Source of the DNA: a bacterium
Lineage (GTDB): Bacteria; Electryoneota; RPQS01
Assembly: GCA_023382385.1 (NCBI GenBank)
Contig: JAHDVH010000001.1
Span: forward strand, 491,611-555,610
Reading direction: 5' to 3'
DNA length: 64,000 nt
The notes under the pieces were generated by a model. It was given only the letters and a program-made list of their open reading frames with translations. It was not told the origin of the DNA and searched no databases. Below are positions 16,462 to 24,084 of this stretch, piece after piece (the stretch's first letter is position 1; each line of letters begins with the position of its first letter). The translations under genes were made by a program, and so were the position numbers.

Positions 16462-18413
16462 TACTTTAAAAGAAGCAGTTTCTGAGTCATAGTAACTCCA
16501 CCACTTTCAGCACGCAGCAGATACACTCCGGTGCCCAGCGATGCAGGCGCATCATAATGCAACCTGTGTTCTCCTGGATTCAAGAATCCTTCAAAGATCG
16601 TTGTGATGCGTCTTCCAGTTACATCGAAGAGGGCAAGCTTGACATTTGCAATCCTGGCGAGTGAGAACGGGATAGTGACACTCGGGTTAAATGGGTTCGG
16701 ATATGCGGGCAAGAGACCGAACGCCGCAGGGAGAGGATCGTGCGGCTCCGGAACATTGACAATTCCTGGTTCATAGAGCGTAATTTGACTTGGATAAGGT
16801 GCAAGCCGCGCTTGATTCGACTGACTACTGATAATAAACTCACTGATCGGTCCTGCTTCCACCCAGAACGTGTCTGTTTCGGTGAAGGAATTCTGCCCAT
16901 GTTGAATTACGACGGGGAAAGTGAAGTATGGCGGACCGCTCTGAAGTTGCGAAACTCTGCCCCAAAGTAAGTGATCAACGTTGTCATACATTGAGTTGAA
17001 ATACAGTACCGGCAAACTTAGACCGAATACCCATTGGTCAAAGAACCAGCCTACGTCGGGACCTGCATAGTGTTCATTGACTTTGTCAATGAAGTCCTGC
17101 GTGCTGACATTGCCTCCTGCAAAAGTGGCGACGTAATCTCGAAGAACATCAAAGAACACAGAATCTCCCAACAGCTGTTTTCTAAGCATGTGCAGGACCC
17201 AGGCGCCTTTATAGTATACGTTCGTGCCGAAAAGTCGTTCTTCTGGCGGATCGTACACGGGATAGCTGGGGGGATTATGGCGTTCCTCGTTGATGCAGTA
17301 CGTGGCGGCCTGCGCCATGTAATTGTTTAGCCCACTATCTCCCATGAGATACTCGTTCCAAAGTGCATCACCGTACGTCGCAAAACCTTCATTCAACCAC
17401 ATGTGGCGAAAATCGACCGGACTAAGGTGATCGCCGAACCACTGATGCGCCAACTCGTGTGCCACGATCCCTTCGAAAGTTCTGAGGCTATCTACAAGGT
17501 TGAAACCATAGGTCGTAAATGTCTGATGCTCCATTGCTCCCCAACCGCCGAAAATATCCGTCATCACCATTCCATATTCAGCAAACGGATAGTCTCCGAA
17601 CAAACCGGAGAATGACTCAACCATCTCCGGTGTCCGCTCCCAATCATAGGCCGCCTTCATCGAGTCGCTGCGCGGCCAAGCAAAGTAGCGGTACTCAATG
17701 CCGTTCTGGAGGAAGACCTGATTTGAAAAGTTTCCCGCAGCAAACATGACCAGATAAGGGGAGATTGGCCGGTCATGATAGTAAGTATGCGTAACCCTCC
17801 CCATGTGCGGAAATGTTGTAGATTGCCAGTATCCATTCGCGGCCAAAGTCCAATGTTCCGGCGTCTCGACAACCATGGTGATTTCAGAGAATTTGTCTGA
17901 TGGTTGGTCCCAACAGGGATACCACCGTCGCGCTCCATAAGGTTCGCTGAAAGTGTAGCAATGCTCCCATGCCGTCTGGAAGCCCGTGTCATACCAGTTA
18001 GGATTTGGCGAAGCTGAATAAGAAATCGTCACGGTCACGGTCTCTGCCTGGGCTACTCCGCGCAATACATGCAACGTGTCGAGCACGTGGGAATAGGCGG
18101 TAACTTGGCCGTTGACAGTCACTTCGGAAATACTGAGTCCTTCGGCATTGAATGGAATCGCGGCTAACGTTTCTCGCGCAACCAAGTCAATAGTGGCAAT
18201 TGCCACCATTGGGAAGTCCCCGTCCTCAACTGAAACCTGCAGAATCAGGGAAAGCTGGTCATATGTATGCAGACTCTCAGCATCGAGAGTCGCTCGAGTC
18301 CAGCGCTCTGCGGACCTCGAGTGCGCGCAAATCGGCCCACACGGTTTGTCTGTGAGAGGCATGGATTGCGCAAGACCCATCAGCGGAAAGCAAATCAGAA
18401 GCACGGCAAACAT
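16461..18413 (-). CDS. Secreted M1 family aminopeptidase with T9SS-type sorting domain
   Basis: 650 residues with a signal peptide (FAVLLICFPLMGLAQS). The M1 zinc site is complete: H319-E320-x-x-H323 in HELAHQWFGD and E342 in NEGFATY. The usual GAMEN exopeptidase motif reads GAMEH (292-296), a form seen in related bacterial M1 enzymes. After the catalytic region the last 80 residues form an Ig-like cargo domain starting YPNPFNPSVTIPFSL and ending GVYLLRAESGG then LLLLK, as in type A T9SS substrates. The product is predicted to be exported and attached to or released from the cell surface for peptide digestion. The promoter lies in the divergent gap with the EnvC-like gene. Confidence 0.94.
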   Translation of the reverse strand: MFAVLLICFPLMGLAQSMPLTDKPCGPICAHSRSAERWTRATLDAESLHTYDQLSLILQVSVEDGDFPMVAIATIDLVARETLAAIPFNAEGLSISEVTVNGQVTAYSHVLDTLHVLRGVAQAETVTVTISYSASPNPNWYDTGFQTAWEHCYTFSEPYGARRWYPCWDQPSDKFSEITMVVETPEHWTLAANGYWQSTTFPHMGRVTHTYYHDRPISPYLVMFAAGNFSNQVFLQNGIEYRYFAWPRSDSMKAAYDWERTPEMVESFSGLFGDYPFAEYGMVMTDIFGGWGAMEHQTFTTYGFNLVDSLRTFEGIVAHELAHQWFGDHLSPVDFRHMWLNEGFATYGDALWNEYLMGDSGLNNYMAQAATYCINEERHNPPSYPVYDPPEERLFGTNVYYKGAWVLHMLRKQLLGDSVFFDVLRDYVATFAGGNVSTQDFIDKVNEHYAGPDVGWFFDQWVFGLSLPVLYFNSMYDNVDHLLWGRVSQLQSGPPYFTFPVVIQHGQNSFTETDTFWVEAGPISEFIISSQSNQARLAPYPSQITLYEPGIVNVPEPHDPLPAAFGLLPAYPNPFNPSVTIPFSLARIANVKLALFDVTGRRITTIFEGFLNPGEHRLHYDAPASLGTGVYLLRAESGGVTMTQKLLLLK

Positions 18414-18456
18414 GGCTGATCCTCCGAGACAGCTTCGATCCGACCTGGGATACGTG

Positions 18457-18485
18457 TTGCACCTTGCCGAATTTCCTGTTATTAT
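18457..18485 (+). promoter_or_regulatory. Promoter of the envC-like-holB-ricT-metG operon
   Basis: TTGCAC (18457-18462), 17-bp spacer, TATTAT (18480-18485). Transcription would begin near 18492, about 25 bases before the GTG start. Confidence 0.7.
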
Positions 18486-18507
18486 ACAGTTTGTGTCAGA
18501 ATCGCAA
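18481..18507 (-). promoter_or_regulatory. Candidate promoter of the M1 peptidase-rlmH-apbC cluster
   Basis: Minus-strand TATAAT (18486-18481), a perfect -10 element, with TTGCGA (18507-18502) upstream at a short 15-bp spacing. The -10 is superimposed on the plus-strand -10 TATTAT at 18480-18485, so the two divergent promoters occupy the same bases. The short spacing lowers confidence in the -35. Confidence 0.5.
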
Positions 18508-18515
18508 GGGCCATT

Positions 18516-19664
18516 GTGTTAAGACAAGTATTATTAATAGTTTGTCTTAGTTTTTGGGCAATTCGCCTTCAAGCTGCCCAGTCTGACTCGAGTTCTATCC
18601 TCGCTGATATGGATAGTTTGAGCCGGGAATTAACCAGGCTTGACGAGGAAATCAGACGACTCAAAGAGGCGAGCAACAGCTTGCGAGACAGTTTGGGTTC
18701 AGTGAAGCTGGAACTCGACCGGCAGGAAGTGATCGTCGCACGCCTCGACAGTCAATATCGGATTCTTGAAGCAGAACGGCAACCCCTAATCGGCCTTCTG
18801 ACCAGAGCGGTGCTTGCCGACACCAGATTCAGTCGATGGGCTGTACTGGACGCGCTTCTTGGAAGCGGCAGCCCGAGTGACTTCCTCGGTCGCAGAGCCG
18901 CAATGACCCGACTGAGAGAGTCCGTTCAGCATCGGGCGAAGGAAAGCGCTCTCGCCCTGCGAGAAATTGAAGCGCTTGAAGATGCAAGTCTCACCGAGAC
19001 AGCCAGGCTTCAAGCACAACGGCAAGCTACAACAGAACTACTCGCCAGTATCGCCGCACATGAAGAAGAACTATTCCAAAATCGAGAGCGGGCACTTCAG
19101 AAGAAACTTGAGCTGGCTTCTAAGCAGGCAATCGTAAACAGTTCCGCCGGACTGGCAAAAGAGCAGCTAAGACAGGCCACCGCGACGCTGGACACAGTTG
19201 CGCTCGCCATCAGGAGCTCGTCAACGCTCGAATCATCGAAGATAAGCTTCAGCACCCTTAAGGGGGAACTTCCGTGGCCTGCCAGAGGTTCCATATCCTC
19301 GAGATTCGGCAAGAAAAGGCATCGCAGCTTAGAGACCGTTACAGAGAATCCTGGCATCGATTTGACAGTGGCTGAAGGCAACCCGATTCGAGCGGTGGCC
19401 GCAGGACAAGTCACCACAGTCACCTGGCTGCGAGGATTCGGAAATGTCTGTATCGTGCGCCACGACAGTGACCATCATACTGTCTATGCCCGGCTTGGTC
19501 AAGTCCTTGTGCGCCAGGACGACATGATTGATCCGTCTACAATTATCGGTTATCCTGGGTATAATCCCGAGCGGGACTCATACGGCCTGCACTTCGAAAT
19601 CTGGTCTGGCAAAGAAAAACAAGACCCATTAACTTGGCTCGCACCCGAAAATCGACACCAGTAG
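18516..19664 (+). CDS. EnvC-like protein: coiled coil plus degenerate LytM (M23) domain
   Basis: 382 residues from a GTG start. It has a signal peptide (LLIVCLSFWAIRLQA), a long Glu/Arg/Leu-rich coiled coil about 25-225, then a LytM domain about 250-375. Active M23 enzymes have H-x-GID, YxHL and HxH. Here the three places read NPGIDL, TVYARL and YGLHFE, so at least three zinc/catalytic His are missing. This is the pattern of EnvC and similar activators of cell-wall amidases, which work in the periplasm at division sites. Expected function: regulate, not perform, peptidoglycan cleavage (inference from the family). The 3' end overlaps holB by 31 bases. Confidence 0.85.
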   Translation: MLRQVLLIVCLSFWAIRLQAAQSDSSSILADMDSLSRELTRLDEEIRRLKEASNSLRDSLGSVKLELDRQEVIVARLDSQYRILEAERQPLIGLLTRAVLADTRFSRWAVLDALLGSGSPSDFLGRRAAMTRLRESVQHRAKESALALREIEALEDASLTETARLQAQRQATTELLASIAAHEEELFQNRERALQKKLELASKQAIVNSSAGLAKEQLRQATATLDTVALAIRSSSTLESSKISFSTLKGELPWPARGSISSRFGKKRHRSLETVTENPGIDLTVAEGNPIRAVAAGQVTTVTWLRGFGNVCIVRHDSDHHTVYARLGQVLVRQDDMIDPSTIIGYPGYNPERDSYGLHFEIWSGKEKQDPLTWLAPENRHQ

Positions 19665-20809
19665 TTACGTGGCTAGGCCACGCAGACGCGCGCGTACAGT
19701 TCGCAGCAGGAGTTGCGAGCGGCAGAACTGCTCATGCGTATCTCATTGGTGGCCCGGAAGGAATCGGCAAAGCAGGGGTTGCAATCGAGTTCGCACGACA
19801 TCTGCTCTGTGATTTGCAGGGACCACAGCCTTGCGGGACGTGCAACCAATGTGTCATGCTCAGGACGCTGCAGCATCCAGACCTTCATTTGATGGCACCT
19901 TCAGGAAGACCGAAGGATTCCGAAACTTCCTCAATTGAATCCTACCCGAAACAATACGCTAAACTGCGCGAGGAACTCGCACGCAATCCCTACACGCATT
20001 GCGATCTTGATGAACTTGAGCACAGCGAAGGGACTTCAACACGAAAGCTTGCCACCGGATCAAGTCTGCGGGTTGCAGACTCACGCTGGCTGCATAGCGC
20101 CGCGTATCGGAAGCCGTTTCAGGCAAAACGATCTGTTTTCGTAATCTTGAACGCGGATTATATGGTCGGAGATGGCGCGCAGAGCGCCCTGCTCAAAGTC
20201 TTAGAAGAACCGCCGACCTCCGCGACATTTCTGCTCACTGCGTCCGAACTTCAACGCCTCCTGCCGACCATTAGGTCTCGCTGCCAGTCGATCAGGCTCT
20301 TGGCGTTGTCGCCTGCGGAAGTGCAGCGTGGGCTGAGCGATGCAGGATTCACAACGAGGGAGGCAGAACTCTCTGCGGCACTCTCAAGTGGAAACATGCG
20401 AAAAGCGTTGCGCTTCGCGGAGATGCAGCCGGAGGAACTCGAGAAAGCTGCGGTAGAGTTTCTCGCGGCGTCAGCCCAACTCTGGCCGGAGAAGCTGCAT
20501 GAGCATGTGAACAAACTTCTCGAAGATGCTCGATTCGTGGACGACGCGTTTTTTGAGCTAATGACCTTATTTCTCTCGGATGCTGCGGCAAGTTCCGTCG
20601 GGCTGGCCAATGCTCAGCTCCACTTTCCCTCGCAAAGCACTCGCGTGATTAAGCTTGCAACAACATATCCGCACGCGGATTTCGGCGAAGCGATCGCCGC
20701 AGTGGATCGCGCTGCTTCATCCCGATCCGCGGGATATACACCTTCACTCGTACTGACGACCATGGCAATCGAACTGCATCGTGCACTTGGTCCCAGAGTC
20801 CGCGCTTAG
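19634..20809 (+). CDS. holB: DNA polymerase III delta' subunit
   Basis: 391 residues from a TTG at 19634, which overlaps the previous gene by 31 bases; the next possible starts fall inside the AAA+ fold. Features: HAYLIGGPEGIGKAG, where the P-loop Ser/Thr is Ala so nucleotide binding is unlikely, as usual for delta'; a four-Cys zinc module (CDLQGPQPCGTCNQCVML); LKVLEEPP; and the SRC motif in TIRSRCQSI. An insert of about 35 residues follows the zinc module. It is part of the clamp loader that places the sliding clamp on DNA. Confidence 0.92.
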   Translation: MARTRKSTPVVTWLGHADARVQFAAGVASGRTAHAYLIGGPEGIGKAGVAIEFARHLLCDLQGPQPCGTCNQCVMLRTLQHPDLHLMAPSGRPKDSETSSIESYPKQYAKLREELARNPYTHCDLDELEHSEGTSTRKLATGSSLRVADSRWLHSAAYRKPFQAKRSVFVILNADYMVGDGAQSALLKVLEEPPTSATFLLTASELQRLLPTIRSRCQSIRLLALSPAEVQRGLSDAGFTTREAELSAALSSGNMRKALRFAEMQPEELEKAAVEFLAASAQLWPEKLHEHVNKLLEDARFVDDAFFELMTLFLSDAAASSVGLANAQLHFPSQSTRVIKLATTYPHADFGEAIAAVDRAASSRSAGYTPSLVLTTMAIELHRALGPRVRA

Positions 20810-20820
20810 CCTATCTGAAT

Positions 20821-22107
20821 ATGAACGAAATTCTCGAACTTGAATTCAAGGGACGTCGCAAGGAATATGCGGCAAACCCGCAGCAATACCCGTTCGTTCG
20901 TGGCGACTTGGCCATCGTCACGACCGACCGCGGGCAGGACTTGGGCAAGATCTCATTCGTCGGCATTCGCACAGGAGACAGTATCGGTGAGAAACTTGGT
21001 CTAACAGTCCTGCGAAAGGCCCAAACGACGGACATTGAGAAACTTCAGCAAAATCGCGAACGCGAAGCACAGGCGAAAAAGATTGCCCGTACCGAAATCA
21101 GACGCCACAACCTGGAAATGAAGTTGGTGGATGTCGAGTTGCAGTGGGACGGCCGCAAGATGACGTTCTACTTTACTGCTGAGGGCCGCGTTGACTTTCG
21201 GGAGCTTGTCCGCGATTTGGCAACAAGATTTCGCACGCGAATTGACCTCAGGCAAATAGGCGCACGGGACGAAACCAAGAAGACTACCGGTTACGGAATC
21301 TGCGGCAGACCGCTATGCTGCGCATCCTTCCTGACAGAATTCAAACCGATCACGACCCAGATGCCGCGTGATCAGTTCCTGCCTCTCAATCCGTCCAAGC
21401 TTTCGGGTGTCTGTGGAAGACTGAAATGCTGTCTGCGATATGAGCTTGACATTTACCGCGAGTTTCAAAGAGAGTGTCCCAAGGTCGGCCATCCCATTAA
21501 GGATGAGGAAAAAGGGTTGGGTGAAGTGGATAAGCTTGACGTCATTCGCGGTCAGATTCAAGTTCGATATGGCAATGGCGTCATGGACCGCTACACGAAG
21601 GAACAGTTTGTGAAACTCACTAACTGGCGGCCGCAAATGCCGAAAAACGAATGCATCTGTACTTGCGGCAAAAAAGGCGGATCTACTGAACTCGCGGATC
21701 AAACCTCGAAACCGCACTCCGAACTTTCACAGGTACCACAACGTGAGTCAGGACGAGGAGATAAGATTACGCTGCGTGGAGAGGGTGGGTTCCGTGTAGA
21801 ATTTGAGGACGAAGAAGACTCGCTTGACGTATCGACAGAAGTAAACGTCGAAATCGATCCGACCACGAAGCGAAAACGCAAGCGCAAGAAAAAGCGTCCG
21901 GCGGTCCCAGAGCAAACCGAGCAGACTTCAGGCAGCCCAAAAGCTGCCATTGAAGCAGTACCATCATCGTCCAATCAGGCATCTTCGACGGAAAATCAAA
22001 GCGAGAGTTTTGGCACCGCGACACATAAACGACGTCGTCGCGGAGGGCGGAGGCGCAGAGGAGGTGGAACGCAAGGCACTCCCGAATCATCGAGTGAGAA
22101 TGACTGA
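20821..22107 (+). CDS. ricT: PSP1/RicT (YaaT)-like protein with basic RGG-type tail
   Basis: 428 residues. The first 275 match the PSP1 C-terminal/RicT family, with the Cys signatures GICGRPLCCASF and GVCGRLKCCLRY; in Bacillus the RicAFT complex carries Fe-S clusters and affects RNase Y-dependent mRNA processing. From about residue 340 the chain becomes low-complexity: a KRKRKRKKKRP cluster, an acidic/Ser/Gln spacer and a final HKRRRRGGRRRRGGG stretch. Such tails usually bind RNA or DNA nonspecifically. The tail is an addition over the usual 270-residue form. The gene is 3 bases before metG. Confidence 0.88.
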   Translation: MNEILELEFKGRRKEYAANPQQYPFVRGDLAIVTTDRGQDLGKISFVGIRTGDSIGEKLGLTVLRKAQTTDIEKLQQNREREAQAKKIARTEIRRHNLEMKLVDVELQWDGRKMTFYFTAEGRVDFRELVRDLATRFRTRIDLRQIGARDETKKTTGYGICGRPLCCASFLTEFKPITTQMPRDQFLPLNPSKLSGVCGRLKCCLRYELDIYREFQRECPKVGHPIKDEEKGLGEVDKLDVIRGQIQVRYGNGVMDRYTKEQFVKLTNWRPQMPKNECICTCGKKGGSTELADQTSKPHSELSQVPQRESGRGDKITLRGEGGFRVEFEDEEDSLDVSTEVNVEIDPTTKRKRKRKKKRPAVPEQTEQTSGSPKAAIEAVPSSSNQASSTENQSESFGTATHKRRRRGGRRRRGGGTQGTPESSSEND

Positions 22108-22110
22108 CGC

Positions 22111-24030
22111 ATGAGCAATTACTATGTAACGACGCCGATCTACTATGTCAATTCGTCGCCACATATTGGCACGGCATATACGACGATATTGGCCGATGCC
22201 ACGGCGCGATTCCGGCGCATGCTCGGCGAAAGCACCTTTTTTCTGACCGGAACCGACGAACATGGCGACAAGATAGCAAAGAGCGCCGCCGCACGAGGCA
22301 AGTCGCCGAAGGAATTTGTGGATGAGGTAAGCGAACAGTTTAGAGTGCTCTGGCCGCGACTGGACGTTGCGCCCGATCGATTCATTCGGACGACCGACGA
22401 GGATCACCGAACTGTGGTTCAGATGGTTTTGCAGAAGTTGCACGACCAAGGTGATACTTATTTTGGTGAATACGAAGGACTCTATTGCACAGGTTGCGAG
22501 AGATTCAGAACTGATAAGGAGCTAATTGACGGCAAGTGTCCGGACCATGGCACTGTTCCGGAACGAATCAAAGAGTCAAACTACTTCTTCCGAATGAGCA
22601 AGTATCAGGAATGGTGGCGCAGTTACATAGATCACCATCCCGATGTTGTGAGACCGGAACGATACAAGAACGAGGTTATTGGTTACTTGCGCGAGCCGCT
22701 GGAAGACTTGTGTATTTCGCGTCCGAAGTCAAGACTGTCTTGGGGGATTGAGTTGCCATTCGACCGGGAGTACGTCACTTACGTGTGGTTTGACGCATTG
22801 CTCAATTACTTAAGCGGAATCGGTTATGATCAGGATCCGGAGTGGTCGAACCGATGGTCCGCATGTGAACACCTGATCGGCAAGGACATTGTCAAACCGC
22901 ACGGCATCTATTGGCCGATAATGCTGCACGCCGCAGGCTTGCCTGTATTTCGCCACCTGACGGTTCACGGATATTGGAATTTTCGGGATGCAAAGATCTC
23001 CAAATCATCGGGCAAGCCTATCGCCGTCGATCCACTCATGCAAGTATTTGGTGTTGATGCAGTAAGGTACTTTGTCATGCGCGAGATGGTTGTGGGACTT
23101 GATGCATCATTTTCGATTGAAGCGATGCTTAAGCGCACAAACAGTGATCTAGCAAATGACCTCGGGAATCTCTTTTCGAGAGTGGCCAAATTGATCGAAG
23201 AGCACTTTGAAAGTAGGATCCCCGCTGCAACTTCAAGCGAACCGGAGCTAGTGGCAATCGCCTCACAGTTGGTAGAAAGTGCACCACAATGGATTGCTGA
23301 GATGAAATGGCATGTACTGATTGAAGAGACAATGCAGCTCGTTCGAGCCGCAAATCGCTATTTTGAGTCTTCTGCACCGTGGGCACTTGTGAAGAGCGAC
23401 AAGACTTCCGCCGGAACTGTCTTGAACAATTGCTGCGAAGCACTTCGAATTTCTGCGATACTTCTGTACGCGATTATGCCTCGCAAGATGGCAGACATGC
23501 TAACGCGAATGGGTGAACCTGTTCAAGATTTCCGGTTAAACGAGCACGGACGATGGGGACATGTTCGTGCGGGTGCTCACATTAGCAAGGGTGACGCGCT
23601 CTTCCCGAGACTCGAGGAGATGACGGTCCGCGCAGCATTCGCCGACCTTCTGGATTCAAACGCCGACATGCGAGCGCAGGCCAGCATGCCACAGTCAGAC
23701 CAGACCGATCACATTACGATTGACGACTTTCGCAAAATCCAACTCCGCACGGCGGTTGTACTGGAGGCCGAGAAACTGAAGGGATCAGACAAGCTGTTAA
23801 AACTGCAGGTGCAGCTTGGAAGTGACAGGAGGCAAATAGTTGCGGGTATAGCCGAGCACTATGAACCCGAGCAGCTGGTCGGCAGGAAGATTGTCGTTGT
23901 CGCCAATTTGGCACCGGCAAAGCTGCGGGGAGAAATGTCTGAGGGAATGTTGCTGGCAGTTAAATGGGATAACTCCCTTGAGATCCTTAGTCCACCGGAA
24001 TCAGCTCCCGATAACTCTCCGATCAGCTGA
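22111..24030 (+). CDS. metG: Methionyl-tRNA synthetase
   Basis: 639 residues. Class I motifs: SSPHIGTAY (HIGH-type at 18-21) and KISKS (295-299). A zinc knuckle is present (LYCTGCERF then GKCPDHG). The catalytic core and anticodon-binding helical domain are followed by a C-terminal tRNA-binding OB domain (about 535-635, IDDFRKIQLRTAVV to GMLLAVKW), which aids dimerisation and tRNA binding. It charges initiator and elongator tRNA-Met. It is last of four plus-strand genes, and a strong hairpin terminator follows. Confidence 0.97.
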   Translation: MSNYYVTTPIYYVNSSPHIGTAYTTILADATARFRRMLGESTFFLTGTDEHGDKIAKSAAARGKSPKEFVDEVSEQFRVLWPRLDVAPDRFIRTTDEDHRTVVQMVLQKLHDQGDTYFGEYEGLYCTGCERFRTDKELIDGKCPDHGTVPERIKESNYFFRMSKYQEWWRSYIDHHPDVVRPERYKNEVIGYLREPLEDLCISRPKSRLSWGIELPFDREYVTYVWFDALLNYLSGIGYDQDPEWSNRWSACEHLIGKDIVKPHGIYWPIMLHAAGLPVFRHLTVHGYWNFRDAKISKSSGKPIAVDPLMQVFGVDAVRYFVMREMVVGLDASFSIEAMLKRTNSDLANDLGNLFSRVAKLIEEHFESRIPAATSSEPELVAIASQLVESAPQWIAEMKWHVLIEETMQLVRAANRYFESSAPWALVKSDKTSAGTVLNNCCEALRISAILLYAIMPRKMADMLTRMGEPVQDFRLNEHGRWGHVRAGAHISKGDALFPRLEEMTVRAAFADLLDSNADMRAQASMPQSDQTDHITIDDFRKIQLRTAVVLEAEKLKGSDKLLKLQVQLGSDRRQIVAGIAEHYEPEQLVGRKIVVVANLAPAKLRGEMSEGMLLAVKWDNSLEILSPPESAPDNSPIS

Positions 24031-24050
24031 TCGCCACCGTCACAGCATCG

Positions 24051-24084
24051 AAGCGGCGCCACTTTCGGCGCCGCTTTCGCTTTC
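24051..24084 (+). terminator. Intrinsic terminator after metG
   Basis: Perfect 10-bp stem AAGCGGCGCC/GGCGCCGCTT (24051-24060 with 24067-24076), 6-base loop, then TCGCTTTC. It abuts the 3' end of the convergent kinase gene and may serve both directions. Confidence 0.8.

Noticed and set aside
16461-18413. GAMEH in place of GAMEN as a sign of a dead M1 peptidase
   Set aside because: The zinc ligands and catalytic Glu are intact, and His at this place is known in other bacterial M1 enzymes, so the enzyme is probably active.
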